Positions 26,601 through 36,843 of a stretch of DNA of 64,000 bases are shown here, piece by piece. The notes under the pieces are model-generated. The model had not been told where the DNA came from. It saw nothing but the letters and a program-made list of their open reading frames with translations, and searched no databases. The translations under genes were made by a program, and so were the position numbers. This DNA is from Apoderus coryli. Lineage: Eukaryota > Arthropoda > Insecta > Coleoptera > Attelabidae. The stretch covers positions 8,028,297-8,092,296 of the forward strand of contig OU452206.1 of NCBI GenBank assembly GCA_911728435.2. The letters run 5' to 3'. How positions within the stretch are numbered: position 1 is the stretch's first letter; every line of letters begins with the position of its first letter.

Positions 26601-28125
26601 CGTCATTTATAACAAGGTGTATCCACAGATTCAAAATAGATTTTCGAATAAACAACATGGCTTTTTGAACGGGCGATCGTGTACAACTAATCTTGCCGTG
26701 TTCTCCGAGATTGTCTGTTCCGCTATGGATCGTCTACAACAGGTGGATGTGGTTTACACTGATTTTCGGAAAGCGTTTGATCGTATGGATCACTATCTGC
26801 TATTGAGGAAATTGAGAGATTTCGGCTTTTCTGAGCGGATGGTACGATTCTTTCGCTCATATCTTCTTGGTCGATCTCAGTTTGTGGAGTACGAGGGTTT
26901 TAAGTCATCTACTTTTTCTTCTTCTTCGGGCGTGCCGCAGGGTTCCAACCTTGGACCCTTGCTGTTTAATGTGTTTATTAACGACCTTCTTGAGACCTTC
27001 ACTTGTGACAGCCTCGCTTATGCAGATGACTTGAAGGTTTTTCTGCGTGTTGTCTCATATGAAGACTGTGAATTCCTGCAGACCAATTTAAAGATCCTCT
27101 GCGATTGGTGTATCAGTAACCGTTTAATGCTCAATGTCTCAAAGTGTAAGGTAGTCAGTTTCTCCAGACTTGAGAGCGCGTTGAACTTCAATTATTGCTT
27201 AAACGGTGTTTCCTTAGAAAGATTGATTGAGGTTAGGGACCTGGGCGTCATTTTCGATCGAGAGTTTACCTTCGTGCCGCAAATTTTGAGCGTTGTTTCT
27301 GGTGCTAATCGTGTACTGGGTTGCATTATTCGAAATTGTCGTCAGTTTAATGATATTTTCACAATGAAGGTGCTATATTATGCATTCGTTAGGACAAAGT
27401 TGGAATTTGGTTCCGTTGTGTGGAGCCCCATATATGGAGTCCATATCAGATCTCTGGAATCAGTCCAGAGACGCTTTCTCAAGTATCTGGTTTTCAGAGC
27501 GGATAATGTTTATCCACCGAGAGCAAGTGACCACGCCGCCATGCTTCTGCGCTTTGAGACTCCCTCCCTCGAGTTGCGAAGAATTTTATGCGGAATTAAG
27601 ATCTTGTATAAGATATTACACGGTGCAGTGGACTGTCCAGATCTTTTACAGGGGATAAGATTTCGTGTGCCCCGCCTAGAAGCCAGGCATGTTGCCCCGT
27701 TCACCATCGGTCCATCCAGGACCAATGTATTGTCGCAAAGTCCGATATACTTCATGTGTGATTCCTTTAATCGGCATTGTGGTCACCTGGACATTAACTT
27801 TACGTCTCTGTCTGAAATCACCAATAGCCTTCTTAATGGGTGATGATCGAGGGTTCTCAGGGGATGAATTGCTCTATAACATGGTAACATCTTTTTAGTC
27901 TGCAATTGTAAGTAAGTTTTATTATTTATTATTATTTTATTATTCATTATTATTGTTTTATTATTTATCATTATTATTTTATTATTTGTTATTACCTATA
28001 CTGTGTTTATTATTTACTTTATATCAATCTTGTTTCTTTTATTTTTATTTATATATAAAGTGTTATTTTGTGTTGTGTGCTTTAGATTTTCCTGTAAATG
28101 GGTATGACCTGTAGGAAATAAATGC

Positions 28126-28164
<39 letters not shown>

Positions 28165-31100
28165 AATACATCAATTTATTCCTGTAAGGTTCGAATTCCT
28201 AATGAAGAAAGTAATCATTAGTACTGGTTATATCAAATAGCTGTTAATAGTTATGATCATGATCCCTGTGATTTGATTGATGCTCGATCTATACGTAGGT
28301 ATATACTGTTGCTGTTCATCGATTTGTGACACGGTGCATGGTCTTGGTGAGACATCACTTTTCTTTTGCAAATGTGGCCGTTTCTTTGCGATTTCAGCCT
28401 TCAATTGATCCAAAAGTGCACAGTAATAGTCGTTGTTGATGATGGTTCCTTGTTGGAGGTAGTCGAGGAATATTATTCCGTTCGCATCCCCAAAATACAG
28501 CCGCCATCACCCTACCGGCCGACTGTTGGGTCTTTGCTCTCTTTGGATTCGGTTCGTCGATTGTTGTCCACTCAGCTGACTGTCTTTTGGATTCTGGTGT
28601 GTAATAGTGAAGGCATGTTTCATCCATTGTCACATATCGACGATAGAATTCCATTTTATTGCAGTTTAACAGCGCCAAACACTCATCTGAAGCATCAATT
28701 CGTTGTTTTTTTTGTCAACTGTGAGCTCAGGCGGCACCAACTTTGCACAGAGCTTTCGCCTACCCAAATGTTCGTGTAAAAAGGTAAAAACACTACCATC
28801 TGATATCTTTACAATATCAGCTAGCTCGTGCACTTTCAATTTGCGATCGTTCATATCCAATTTGTGATTTTCTTTGAAGTTTTCTGGAATAACAGCCTCA
28901 TTTGGGCGTCCACTGCGCTCTGCATCATTTGTGCTTGTACGACCACGTTTAAATTCAGCAATCCACTTCTCTACCATTTGTCTCGATGGAGCAGAGTTCG
29001 GATAATGTTTATCAAGCCATTGTTTGGTTTCCACTGTATTTGTTTTCATCAAAAAGCTATGCTTTATCAAAACTTGAAATTCACTTTTCCATTGCTTCAC
29101 ACAAAATGCTAGAACTCACGAATCAATAGTCAGATTGCTGTCAAATATATACACGCATCGTTTGAAGGTTAGTACTAAATAAAAATCATATGAAAAAAAT
29201 TCTAATAACGCCATCTATATGTCATCCTACCGACTTATTGAATAGCCTAATATTTCAAAATGTCTATGTAGCTCTATGGAAACATTTGCTCCACAATATT
29301 TTGTGCCATACCTATAACTATTTTGTCTATAGTATTTTTTCCACTGAGTCTGTTGTTTTTGATTCTTCAAAAATTTATGTAGGCACTTTTAGAAACAAAA
29401 ATTAAAACTGATTTATGAAATCAAATCACTAAGGAGTTAAGACTCTATCTTATTAAGATACCTACTTAATTTATTATCAGACTATTAATCTATAAACACT
29501 ATATACACAACTAACCTGAAAAGCTCATTCCGGGTATAAATATTGCTTCTTGTCCATCAACGCTGAGTGTCTGCATTGGTGCTTGCATCACGCTATAGCC
29601 TGTTAAATTTTGTCCGGATACAGCTTGCACCAATTGTGCTCCCGCTTGTTGCTGCAAGAGTTGCTGTTGAATTTGTTGTGCCATACCACTAGGTACACTG
29701 ACTACCTAAGTATAGAAAATATGTTACTTTAAAGGTTTCTCATATGCTTTTTGTTCAATTCACAAATATCAAACGTTTTATGGTTCTGATCTTCAATCGT
29801 CAGATTCAAAAACATCACACATACGACACGGTAATATTTATGACACCAACCAAGAAGACACTAATTTGTTTTCTCTCTCAAAACGCCAACCACGATGATA
29901 CCTAAACATCCGACATTCTACAATCAAAACTCGTCAGGCAGAATTTGCTTGGTGCCATAAAATCAACAGTCGACAGTGTCTGATGTTTATTTTGAGAGTT
30001 TTGATGGGGGTTCATTGGATATTTGAAAATAATTGCTGGTCTTGTTCTTTTTTCCATATTTTTGGCATCCATCCAGAAAATATTGTATATAATGTCCATA
30101 TAACAAGAATGAGTTGGAAAATCTAAAAATCAACTCCAAATACCTAAGCAATCATATGTTTTAAAAATTACCTGAGGTACATTGGTAGCTACAGGCAAGC
30201 TTTTGACTTGTTGCGGAGTTGGTGTGGTGGACATTGTGACCGTAGGTGGTGTGGTCTCGCTGTGTGTTGGACCGATCCTGCTGCACGTGGCTACTAAAAG
30301 TGCAAGTGGAGACGGTGCTGTTGATGTTTGCTGCTGTTGCTGTGGTGATAGTTGCTGCTGCTGTTGTTGAAGTTGTGGAGATTGTTGAAGCTTAGACTTT
30401 TCAAACTAAATAGAGTTTTAAATTAAGATTATCAGAACAACTTCTTTAGAGTTAACAAACTAAGCTTAAAAAGCATACAATTAAAAGACTAAATTATAAT
30501 CGCTTAGCAAGAACACACCTATGTAACTTTTTGTATATGGTATAGGATTGTAGTGTACAGCTCTGAAGAAGAGGGTAGTAAAACTCAAAGCCAAACTTCA
30601 CTCATTATACAAAATGTATTATACGTTCCCAACCCGCCCACGCTGGACATTTTTAAAACCTAGGTTAATTTATATGAGATCATCCCCTGCACAAGGTGGC
30701 AACCCGTTTAAGAATCTTAAATGGCACGGGGAATCAAGGTGTACATTGATTTACTTCAACTATCTTTAGAAACAGCAGGCAAAACTTTCACTGTTCTGTT
30801 TTGAACGTAATGTGAAATACTGTTGAAAATGGCAATAAAATAAAAAAGACATGAATTTCGCTCACGTCAATAGGCATAATTTCAGATATTGGAGTGATTC
30901 GAATCATCCAATTATGATCAACATCCAGAGAAGTTGAATGTATGGGCTAGAATCTTGGGCAATCATATTGTCGTCACCGAATAGTGGCAGCATGTCGTGA
31001 AGTAGCACTTAATCAAATCAAAGCAAATTAGAAATTTCTGTCGAACACTTTTTTAACATCAAATTTGCACAAAATTTTGAAAAAAGGTAGGTATCTGGCA

Positions 31101-32131
31101 CGGGGCTAGTTAAAAGTACCACTAGTCCAAATATTAGAACGAAAATTAAAATTTGACATCAAACCGGTGAAATAGGTATTTCCTTATTTTATGAATTTGT
31201 CACTAAATTTGATGTAGGTATCAGCAGAGAGATACCTTAAATTTATTATTATACCAGATAGTTTTTATAGAAACAGTAGACCACCGTTTTGAAAATTTTA
31301 TGGTTATATTTCAAAGGTATTGGTAGTTTAATCAATTGATGATAATGACGAAAATATAAAATGCCTTATGGATCTTCAATTAGTTCATAAAAATAATAGG
31401 TATATCAATAATAAAAAATTGATTTAAGGTTAATGTCGCCTGTAAGTCCATTTGGCCTTCCCATTTTTTGAGCCACGACACGCCACTGTGTACCTACATT
31501 ATTTTTATTGTATTTAAAAGAACTATTTAGTTGTGTATTGAACTTACCTATATAGGTACGAAAAACCTTTAATTTTTAGTAGGTAGGTAGATATTTTGTA
31601 CTAGGCATTTCTAGGAAGTCGAAAATAAGGAGGACGTAGGCTATTATTAACATTTAACATGCCTAAATGCATGTTAGGTATGTCCTTTAATTTGTGACAA
31701 CTGTTACGCTACTGGATGTTTTAAGTTTTAAAATAGATAGGTAATAGGTATGCAATGATCATAGCTGGTGGTAAGTAAAAAATAAATGTCACCTCCCTAG
31801 TCTTAATTTAGTTAAATTGGTCCATAGGAAGATCTACTTAAATATGTATATACCTATGACTTTGGCGGTCAAAAAATACACATATTGCCTTTGCTGGGCT
31901 GCGACCTCTGTCCGTAGGTTCGACCTCCTCTATCTCGAAAACCCGGACAAAGCAACTCCCACAACCAGCGTCACACGCTGTACATTTGCGCCCGCCCTTT
32001 CTCAAAATTACACACACGAAAACTAAACAGAGTATCTTAGATATTTAGAATCCACCACCCACCTGGTGTGCCGTCGTTGGCGGTTGTTGTTCTATATCCA
32101 ATTCCGATTTAATTTGTGTCTCACAGCTCAT
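14613..32131 (-). CDS. Spps: Sp-family zinc-finger transcription factor (Sp1-4 / Spps type)
   Basis: Exons (minus): 32131-32063, 30405-30172, 29705-29516, 24162-23860, 23773-23522, 23230-23061, 22992-22814, 19712-19502, optional 19307-19134, and terminal 14735-14613. All borders are GT/AG and phases agree; the product is about 634 aa, or 576 without the optional exon. The Gln-rich activation region carries the Sp box ([14 protein letters not shown]). The Buttonhead box ([10 protein letters not shown]) precedes three C2H2 fingers with recognition helices KTSHLRA, RSDELQR and RSDHLSK, so it should bind GC/GT boxes in the nucleus. The last exon (EEKMMITI...) is inferred from acceptor and phase. 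Alternatively exon 9 reads through its donor to a stop at 19053. Long Gln-rich N-terminus favours Sp1-4/Spps over Buttonhead or Sp5-9. Confidence 0.85.
14844..16484. mobile_element. Foldback element with ~240-bp inverted repeats, in the last Sp intron
   Basis: AGATACCCTTTATTC opens at 14844 and GAATAAAGGGTATCT closes at 16484. The arms match over about 240 bp (14844-15090 versus 16230-16484), for example GTCGTCCGGTTCGTGGTTTC and its complement. The interior holds a decayed mariner transposase fragment (minus) and a 54-codon plus-strand frame from 16028 of unknown nature. It is probably a composite or nonautonomous DNA element. Confidence 0.65.
15190..15420 (-). pseudogene. Decayed mariner transposase fragment
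   Basis: Minus-strand pieces read [14 protein letters not shown], then (after a frame change) RATAKKARV. This is the order seen in mariner transposases around the first catalytic Asp (DE.. YDPETK ... PKKAR). Stops and frame changes interrupt it throughout. The second and third catalytic residues were not found nearby. Confidence 0.45.
16797..18872 (-). mobile_element. DD41D mariner-like transposon with ~352-bp terminal inverted repeats
   Basis: The element reads CAGGGTGGTCCAACG ... CGTTGGACCACCCTG and is flanked by TA on both sides (16795-16796 and 18873-18874), the Tc1/mariner target. The ends match over about 352 bp (16797-17148 and 18521-18872) with only a few differences by eye, far longer than the 20-40 bp usual for mariner. 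The transposase is inside on the minus strand. It appears to have landed in the 3' end of an older LINE, whose (ATT)n tail lies at 18937-18965. Near-identity of the ends suggests recent insertion. Confidence 0.85.
17241..18303 (-). pseudogene. DD41D mariner-like transposase, one frameshift
   Basis: It starts at ATG 18303 ([16 protein letters not shown]) with an N-terminal HTH region. A second HTH follows ([20 protein letters not shown]), then FSDECTF with the first catalytic Asp. Near 17785 the frame shifts by one base. The second frame continues [23 protein letters not shown] (second Asp) and [14 protein letters not shown] (third Asp), with 41 residues between the last two Asp, which is the DD41D spacing. 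About 350 aa in all, full length for the superfamily. The one apparent lesion could be real decay or a sequencing error. Confidence 0.85.
18873..18966 (+). mobile_element. LINE 3' end with (ATT)n tail
   Basis: GTATCCTGTTAGTGGGCC and a run of ATT units form the 3' end of a non-LTR element of the type also seen at 28163 and 48897. The matching upstream part is probably 16500-16796, on the other side of the mariner insertion. No coding part remains. Confidence 0.5.
20150..21430. repeat. Dispersed palindromic repeats in an Sp intron
   Basis: Segments at 20190-20300 and 21340-21430 share ACTTTGGTGAT, TAACACTTAT and CAGGAGTAGAAAAA. TACTTTTTCTACGACT recurs at 20012 and 20500 and in complement at 20934. 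A hairpin at 20409-20486 pairs CATGAAATGAC with GTCATTTCATG. It looks like fragments of one palindromic repeat family. No gene. Confidence 0.45.
21662..22365 (+). pseudogene. Decayed mariner transposase (plus strand)
   Basis: Fragments in shifting frames give [18 protein letters not shown] (HTH region), LWRYAYEPERK (around the first Asp), [18 protein letters not shown] (second Asp) and [12 protein letters not shown], then [20 protein letters not shown] at the C-terminus. This is the canonical mariner/SETMAR-like order. Many stops and frameshifts show an old copy. It lies inside the Sp intron 19713-22813, antisense to that gene. Confidence 0.7.
24257..24997 (+). CDS. LINE ORF1 protein with PHD-type zinc finger
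   Basis: The 246-aa product starts at ATG 24257. Residues about 4-55 form a PHD-like finger (ICGNSDC, VVCDGC, FHYNC, YFCLSC). A predicted coiled coil follows ([20 protein letters not shown]), then [20 protein letters not shown] and a basic C-terminal domain, typical of ORF1 proteins that bind element RNA. ORF1 proteins coat LINE RNA and help target-primed reverse transcription. It ends CAA AAA AAC TGA, so the stop sits directly after a slippery heptamer; ORF2 is in the -1 frame and overlaps this ORF by about 57 nt. Confidence 0.85.
   Translation: MHSICGNSDCGRVIEDSEKHVVCDGCRLRFHYNCTELTSSEIRVIELKSRRSLKYFCLSCEEAVRSIPVLRNRIDMLEGKLDMMIEKIDAMSRASRRSGPADAVVNNNDDLFSEVVERQKRMNNICIFNFPVSDAEPCKSQVSKMLTELCDQPIAVNEVLPIGRPNKNGRKILKVSLSQSHDVQRVLKNRNKIVRAKRIYVEADMTVKQREVFSVVRAELKRRRDEGETNIFIKFVMGNPIIAQKN
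24988..24994 (+). promoter_or_regulatory. Candidate -1 ribosomal frameshift site (A AAA AAC)
   Basis: Read in the ORF1 frame, the last two sense codons and the preceding base are A AAA AAC, a classic slippery heptamer, followed at once by TGA. A -1 slip continues CTG AAT GGG ACT with no stop into ORF2. The frame of ORF2 is open from 24940 and has no ATG before residue ~174 of the listed ORF2. This is inference from sequence; a downstream pseudoknot was not modelled. Confidence 0.5.
25024..27843 (+). CDS. LINE ORF2: apurinic-type endonuclease plus reverse transcriptase
   Basis: About 939 codons are open from 25024; the frame is actually open from 24940 and no AUG precedes the endonuclease. 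The N-terminal EEP endonuclease has CYQNVRGL (catalytic Asn), VTESWL (Glu), VVGDFN and a terminal HHP motif. The reverse transcriptase has FRKAFDRMD near residue 580 (first Asp), [19 protein letters not shown], and YADD at residues 666-669. The C-terminal tail (LYKILHG ...) is usual for jockey/CR1 elements. The enzyme nicks target DNA and copies element RNA from the nick. No frameshift or stop was found; translation probably depends on ORF1 (frameshift or reinitiation). Confidence 0.9.
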   Translation: MKFICCYQNVRGLGGKCLDFYSSALECGFDLIAVTESWLRPGISDNELFPESFNVYRCDRRFDVVRPTRGGGVLIGVASKCTSEAIVLEGLRDLVPLIDLICCKIALEHFVFYIIVLYIPPDVTSDDFENFFDHFAAVQLIYDKNVIVVGDFNVPFFGTGIATDRKSIILRNFMLAANLCQYNNVPNVNGRFLDLVLSNLECAVVRNDTPLVREDAHHPSIFLEFRATVPHINNFAVNRETLNTYNFRRANFPLMYNLIMDADWSGVYDSTDVDRSCGALCQILDDIFQMCVPFKVGRARRFPVYFTREIIDNIYKKEKAHRDYRRFGTVYFRNRFNSLRGLIKGQIKDALCAYALNCEQSIKSNPRQFWSYMHNKRSSSRIPGSMSHEDTIFNSPQDIVNAFSKFFHNVYVNSIPVVDAVAGVVDGEAVDILDITLDDVVKAGRSLNNKLTCGTDGIPSFIVRDCIPILSSPLLHIFRLIFKSSSFPNCWKTAKIIPILKSGASSIISNYRPISILCNFSKVLEIVIYNKVYPQIQNRFSNKQHGFLNGRSCTTNLAVFSEIVCSAMDRLQQVDVVYTDFRKAFDRMDHYLLLRKLRDFGFSERMVRFFRSYLLGRSQFVEYEGFKSSTFSSSSGVPQGSNLGPLLFNVFINDLLETFTCDSLAYADDLKVFLRVVSYEDCEFLQTNLKILCDWCISNRLMLNVSKCKVVSFSRLESALNFNYCLNGVSLERLIEVRDLGVIFDREFTFVPQILSVVSGANRVLGCIIRNCRQFNDIFTMKVLYYAFVRTKLEFGSVVWSPIYGVHIRSLESVQRRFLKYLVFRADNVYPPRASDHAAMLLRFETPSLELRRILCGIKILYKILHGAVDCPDLLQGIRFRVPRLEARHVAPFTIGPSRTNVLSQSPIYFMCDSFNRHCGHLDINFTSLSEITNSLLNG
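28128..28163. repeat. (ATT)n microsatellite tail of the LINE
   Basis: An uninterrupted run of TTA/ATT units follows GGAAATAAATGC, replacing a poly(A) tail. Confidence 0.9.
28228..29109 (-). pseudogene. Decayed mariner transposase in Sp intron 3
   Basis: Minus-strand frames in order: HTH regions ([37 protein letters not shown]), [14 protein letters not shown] with the first catalytic Asp, then [14 protein letters not shown] with the second. Frame changes occur near 28680 and 28390, and the last third with the final catalytic residue is missing. About 290 of an expected 340-350 aa are recoverable. It lies just downstream of the LINE (ATT)n tail, in sense with the Sp gene. Confidence 0.75.
30406..32062 (-). 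other. Sp intron 1, no gene seen
   Basis: AT-rich intronic sequence between the first two coding exons. Short TAGGTA words become frequent after about 31500. No coding or transposon core was recognised. Confidence 0.5.
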
Positions 32132-32480
32132 TGTACCTCCACGTTAATAAAGTATTGTTCATTGTTGTAACTATTTTTGCTGTCGTGTATACCGTCCTTG
32201 TGACGTCACTCTGTATTATCACGTTAACAAAATCGATGAACCGCCACACAAAATAATACAATTTTATTAAGAAATCACTGATTTAGGATAATCACTTTCA
32301 CATATATTTGTTTGTGGGTGATAATTAGATAAAAGGGCACTCTTAATTGACTATTATATCAAATTGGGCGTGATATATTTCACCCAAGACTTCTAGCGCA
32401 ACGTAAATTCTACAAGTTACAGGCAGGGCGACCAGTACTGAAACCACGCCATTCTGGGACTGGCCTGGGTGGGGAGGGAT
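32132..32480 (-). promoter_or_regulatory. Putative Sp gene promoter with CRE
   Basis: A perfect CRE palindrome TGACGTCA lies at 32201-32208, about 70 bp upstream of the Sp start codon. A GT-box-like GGGTGGGGAGGG sits near 32467, the kind of site Sp proteins bind, so autoregulation is possible. The transcription start is not known; function is inferred. Confidence 0.4.
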
Positions 32481-35400
32481 TCGGTCGACTGTAATACCCG
32501 AGCGGTCTTTCAACTAACGGCTGCTACTTGAAACCAGAGGCGTAACAATAAGTGGGCCAATAACTTTGTCAATAGGAAAAAATCGACGTTATATATGCGT
32601 CAGCGTCACAGGCATCTATGCTATAACTAAGTTTCATTTCATACAAGCATGCATTTTATAAAATCACTACTTTCACATTATAACCGTCACATCAAAAAAT
32701 GTATGCAACTAGTGTACCAGTATACATATCTATACAAACAATGCTAACAAAATATGATCCGCTGGGAATCCTTTTAAAATGTCTTACTAAATTGCGCTAT
32801 TGTATAGGTAATATTATATAATTCAACAAACGAATTTCGCCTATCAGAAAAAGTTTTTCAGGAGACGCACCTCGAAAATTATACGTTTAGAAGTTTAACG
32901 GCTTTTCCAAATTCATTTTGATTAACAAAATTCTTGTGTAGGTACGTCTATGGTATATCATAAAGTTTATACAAAGCAAACATGTGTTTATTTCCAGACC
33001 CCAAACTACATGGACAGGCATAGACAACATTGTCGAGGGTTTTAAGGGGCGTCAGCAGACTCATCATTGTCCCGCCACTCCCCTCAACGGGCCGTTTTAT
33101 GCAATATGTTGACCCATTTACGCACCTTTCCCTTCTACAGTTGGTATTATAATCCACCAACCCAGTGAACCCATATCCATTTTCCATTTGCCTGAACTTT
33201 CCTGTTTCAAATTTTAAAAATAGATCCTATTTATGCAATGTACCGACCTAGGCAGATATTGTTTTTATAGAAATACCTTGGTATATAGGTACCTTATTAT
33301 TCATATTGATACATTGCTCAGTATCGAAGACATCATTCATATAGGTAGGTAATTTGTTATGTAAATTGATATTAAAATTCAGATCCAAGTAAATTTATTT
33401 TAAACTAAAGTTGTAGCAGGAGGTAAGTTTGGTGTATGTATGGAACGGTTAAATATAATAATAATAATAATAGGTAGGTACCGACGTTAAAACCTAGCAG
33501 TATATGAAATAGGTACAAGTTATTAAACAACAATATACTATCTAGGTACATGACAATTTTTAAAATAAGAATTTAATCCGCATATAAACCAAGTAGATTT
33601 ACGTACTTGAATCAACTTCACCAAAGTTTTGAGTTAATGATAACTTCACACTTTATTCCCCAACAGGGCTGGTCGCGGGGGTGTTGGGACACGCCCACTG
33701 ATACAACCGCCTTTTAGGAAGAGAAAGAATGATTTCTTGAATTAATTAATTTAAAATAAAAATTAGGTATACCTAGGTACCTACCTACCTATAAATTTAT
33801 TAGTCAAATTTGTTTAATTTTAAAATCCAACGAAAAGAATAATTGTTGTGCTTTACCTATAATATCGAAACGTAGTTTTATTCACAAAAAAAAATCTAAC
33901 ACTTAGGTACCTAATTAGGAGAGGATACTTAATTTCTTTTGGTACAAAAAGTATGTTACCTAGTTCTGGTTTTACCACATAAAAATGCTATAATAGGTAG
34001 CTAATTATTGTAAGCATGTGTAGCATTATATGAAAATGTTCAAAAGAGGAAACCTTTTTTTGGTACAATTTAATTACGAAATATAGGCAATAGATGTCGA
34101 CACAGTAAACAAAATTTTCTGTTCTAATCACCCCCTAATGCCAAATGAACCAATAACACATCATTGTCCAGATTGTCCTTATAAAGATAAAGACACAATT
34201 TTCGGTACATTAAAATATTAAGAAACTAAAATAGGTACAGAAATTAAGAAACGATTATAACTAGGTACCTATATCTCGGTGTGCAATTTTCAATAAGATA
34301 GCTACGAAATTATAGGTTTTATTATTGCATAGGTAACACATAGCGTGTAAGAAACCTAAACCTAAAGAAAATCTAAATAAGACAATCGATTAAGTTTTTT
34401 TTATCCTATATTTCCCAAAAACGTTGATGTACCTATGTACCTACCTTTTTTTTTAAAAATACATACCTACCTATTTCAATTAGGATTCGAACCAGTAGAA
34501 CAGCCTGCTAGCCCATTTTGTGAAATGAAATGTGTATACCTACCTGTAATAAGTTTTAGTCACTTGAAAATTTCCTATGAAAAATCTTATAGAAACTTGT
34601 GTACACAAAATAATATACAAAGTCTCGTAAGCTGATTCATTTGACAAGGTGAACATTGGAGCAATATGAAAATATCACAAACATAATTTGTTTTAAAGTA
34701 CCTATTCATGCGAAACCCCCAACACGACTGCCGAAGTGGTACCTCGTTTCTGGACGGTTACGTTGTAACAGTCGGTGTGGGGTCAACGCAGCTGCTGAGT
34801 GGTATCTGTTCACAATTATCCGGTGTTACTTAGTCGAAACGTAATTACAAATTCTTATTTATTGTTATTGATTTTTTGAACTTAAAAACCAAACTCATTG
34901 GTTTAAACTTTAATTTATATATAAAATAAAAGATTATTTAATTGTATACAAATATTTTTATTACAATTTAGCTTTGTACATCTTTGGTAGGTAAATTTGT
35001 TCTATGAATTATAATTTTACATTAACATCAGTCTGGTAACAATAATGTGATTCACATTTATTCAAATTAAATGCCTACCATTAGTAACTTTATATTATAA
35101 TATTGAATACACATGAATTGAAATAAGTTTCATAAACATTATTTTTGGTCAAAAAATGTGAGAATCTATTAATTCCACGTAAAGGCTTATTAAATAATAT
35201 AGATATGTGCCATTTTTGTCAGCTTTCCTTTAGATCCCACAGACAAGGTATCATATTTGCATTGCCATAGTCGAAGTTTTATTCTATAGGCACACACAAA
35301 ATTCAATCCAATCTTCCTGGACGTTGAAGTTGGACTAATACAAGTAAATTCTCTTTATTACTTCTCTTTCATTTCCCCGTGGAACATTGTTTCTTTAATA

Positions 35401-36843
35401 TGTGCTTTAACTGACAAACCAGTAATTATGTATGACTAGTGAAAAAGCGCACTCTTTAGAGGTGCATAATATGCCGTAGCCACATTATAATTCTCGCCAT
35501 TTAATAAAACGCGGCCACACTGTAAAATAATTGTATTTTGTAGTATGGATATGGCTTTTATCCATTTTATAAACTGACCGATCAAGTACGGGCCATATTC
35601 TTATACAGAAACAAGTTTTTATTGCTTTACAAAAAGTGAGGTTATTTGTTTGCCGACAATAAACACAGGGTTTGAAATGTTTATGCAAACCAATCAAAAA
35701 TCAGTGTAATACTAAAAGCCGTTTTATAATATAAAATGGAGAACATTACAATGTGGCTACGGCACATCCGCTAGCAAGACAAAAATCATAAACATTAAAT
35801 TGATCCTAGTCTAATAATGTATCTTAAGTAATGTCTTGCTTACTATCAAGAAGTCGAGGTATTTCCGATTATCAAATTTATTCATTAAAGCATTCAGTCA
35901 ATTACCCTGTTTTCGGTGACCAGTGGATTAAAAAATAAAATAATCCTTGAATTTTACTTATCCAATGAGTTTTGCATTATAAATCAAATTAAACCAAATA
36001 CCATCATAAATACCAGACATATTTTTTGACAGATGAAGAATTTTCCTTTACCGCGACAATTCGTTAATTCCGTTCAAATATTGATTTATGCCTGTTAAAT
36101 AAATAGGACTGACTCTAATTTTCATGTGAACATTAGTAATTTTAACATTATGTATGATTTTTATACAATCATTTAATAAAACGCGATTAATAAATGGCAT
36201 CTGTTAGAAATTGTACAGCTTTTTCTAGTAATAAAGGGTTTTATACAGATATATAAAATTTCCTAAAAGACAAGATTAGGGATGTCATCGCTGAACAGGA
36301 AAATAACATATGTTCCTCAGTCGCATTCGTCACCAAACTATCACAGCAAAAACATCACAAGCATGCCGACAAATTATACTCTACATTATATTATATACAA
36401 ATTGGTCTATGGCGTAAACAAAACGATGATGATGCTGGTCTTAAATCAATTTGACTATATTTGAAAACATGTTATTTATCATTATTTAATAGATTTACAT
36501 ATTTAGTCAAACCAATTAATGATATAGCTGACTATACTTTTATAATCCCTGATTACTTTTAAATATTGTCTTTTTATAATGTCTTGTAATGTGAACATTG
36601 CTTTTTGACTGAAAAATTATTATGCTTTATTTCGAATATAACCAACTAACCTAATAATAATAAGCATTTTATTTGTTATGATCAAAAATAACTAAAAAAT
36701 CAACTAATCCCTGAAGTATTAAATATATTAAAGTTACCTCAATTCTTGTTGCATTAAATCACAACAAATAATATCTGAATCCATCAAAATAAAATATCAA
36801 TAATCGAGCAATATCACTAGCAAATCGAGCACATGTTTTAAAT
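32481..36843. other. Intergenic stretch, Sp promoter to Pss 3' end
   Basis: Mostly AT-rich sequence with dense TAGGTA/TACCTA words to about 34600 and a short (AAT)n run near 33457. One possible orphan exon is listed separately, and 34710-34845 is a locally GC-richer patch. Nothing else is supportable. Confidence 0.45.
32948..33206 (-). CDS. Possible orphan exon of a Cys-rich protein (unrecognised)
   Basis: The minus strand has an acceptor TTGAAACAG near 33207, then an open frame (KFRQMENGYGFTGLVDYN, NCRRERCVNGSTYCIKRP, VVYACPCSLGSGNK) to a stop at 32948. It has five cysteines and base composition closer to coding than its surroundings. I do not recognise the family. If real it would be the last exon of a gene whose other exons lie upstream at >33.2 kb, possibly near 34735-34845. 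It may equally be chance. Confidence 0.25.

Larger units (their letters stand above)
24215..28163 (+). mobile_element. Full-length non-LTR retrotransposon (jockey/CR1-like) in Sp intron 3
   Basis: It has two intact open frames, an ORF1 with a PHD-like finger and an ORF2 with endonuclease and reverse transcriptase, then a 3' UTR ending in ATAAATGCTATTATT and an (ATT)n tract at 28128-28163. It is inserted antisense to the Sp gene between its exons 3 and 4. The left edge is approximate; ORF1 starts 40-50 bp inside it. Lack of any stop over 3.5 kb suggests recent activity. Clade assignment (jockey versus CR1 group) is tentative. Confidence 0.85.

Noticed and set aside
28366..28779. 137-codon plus-strand frame
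   Set aside because: Antisense shadow of the mariner transposase on the minus strand.
34656..34844. 62-codon frame in a GC-richer patch
   Set aside because: Neither strand gives a consistent exon phase with the 33-kb orphan exon; left as a compositional note.
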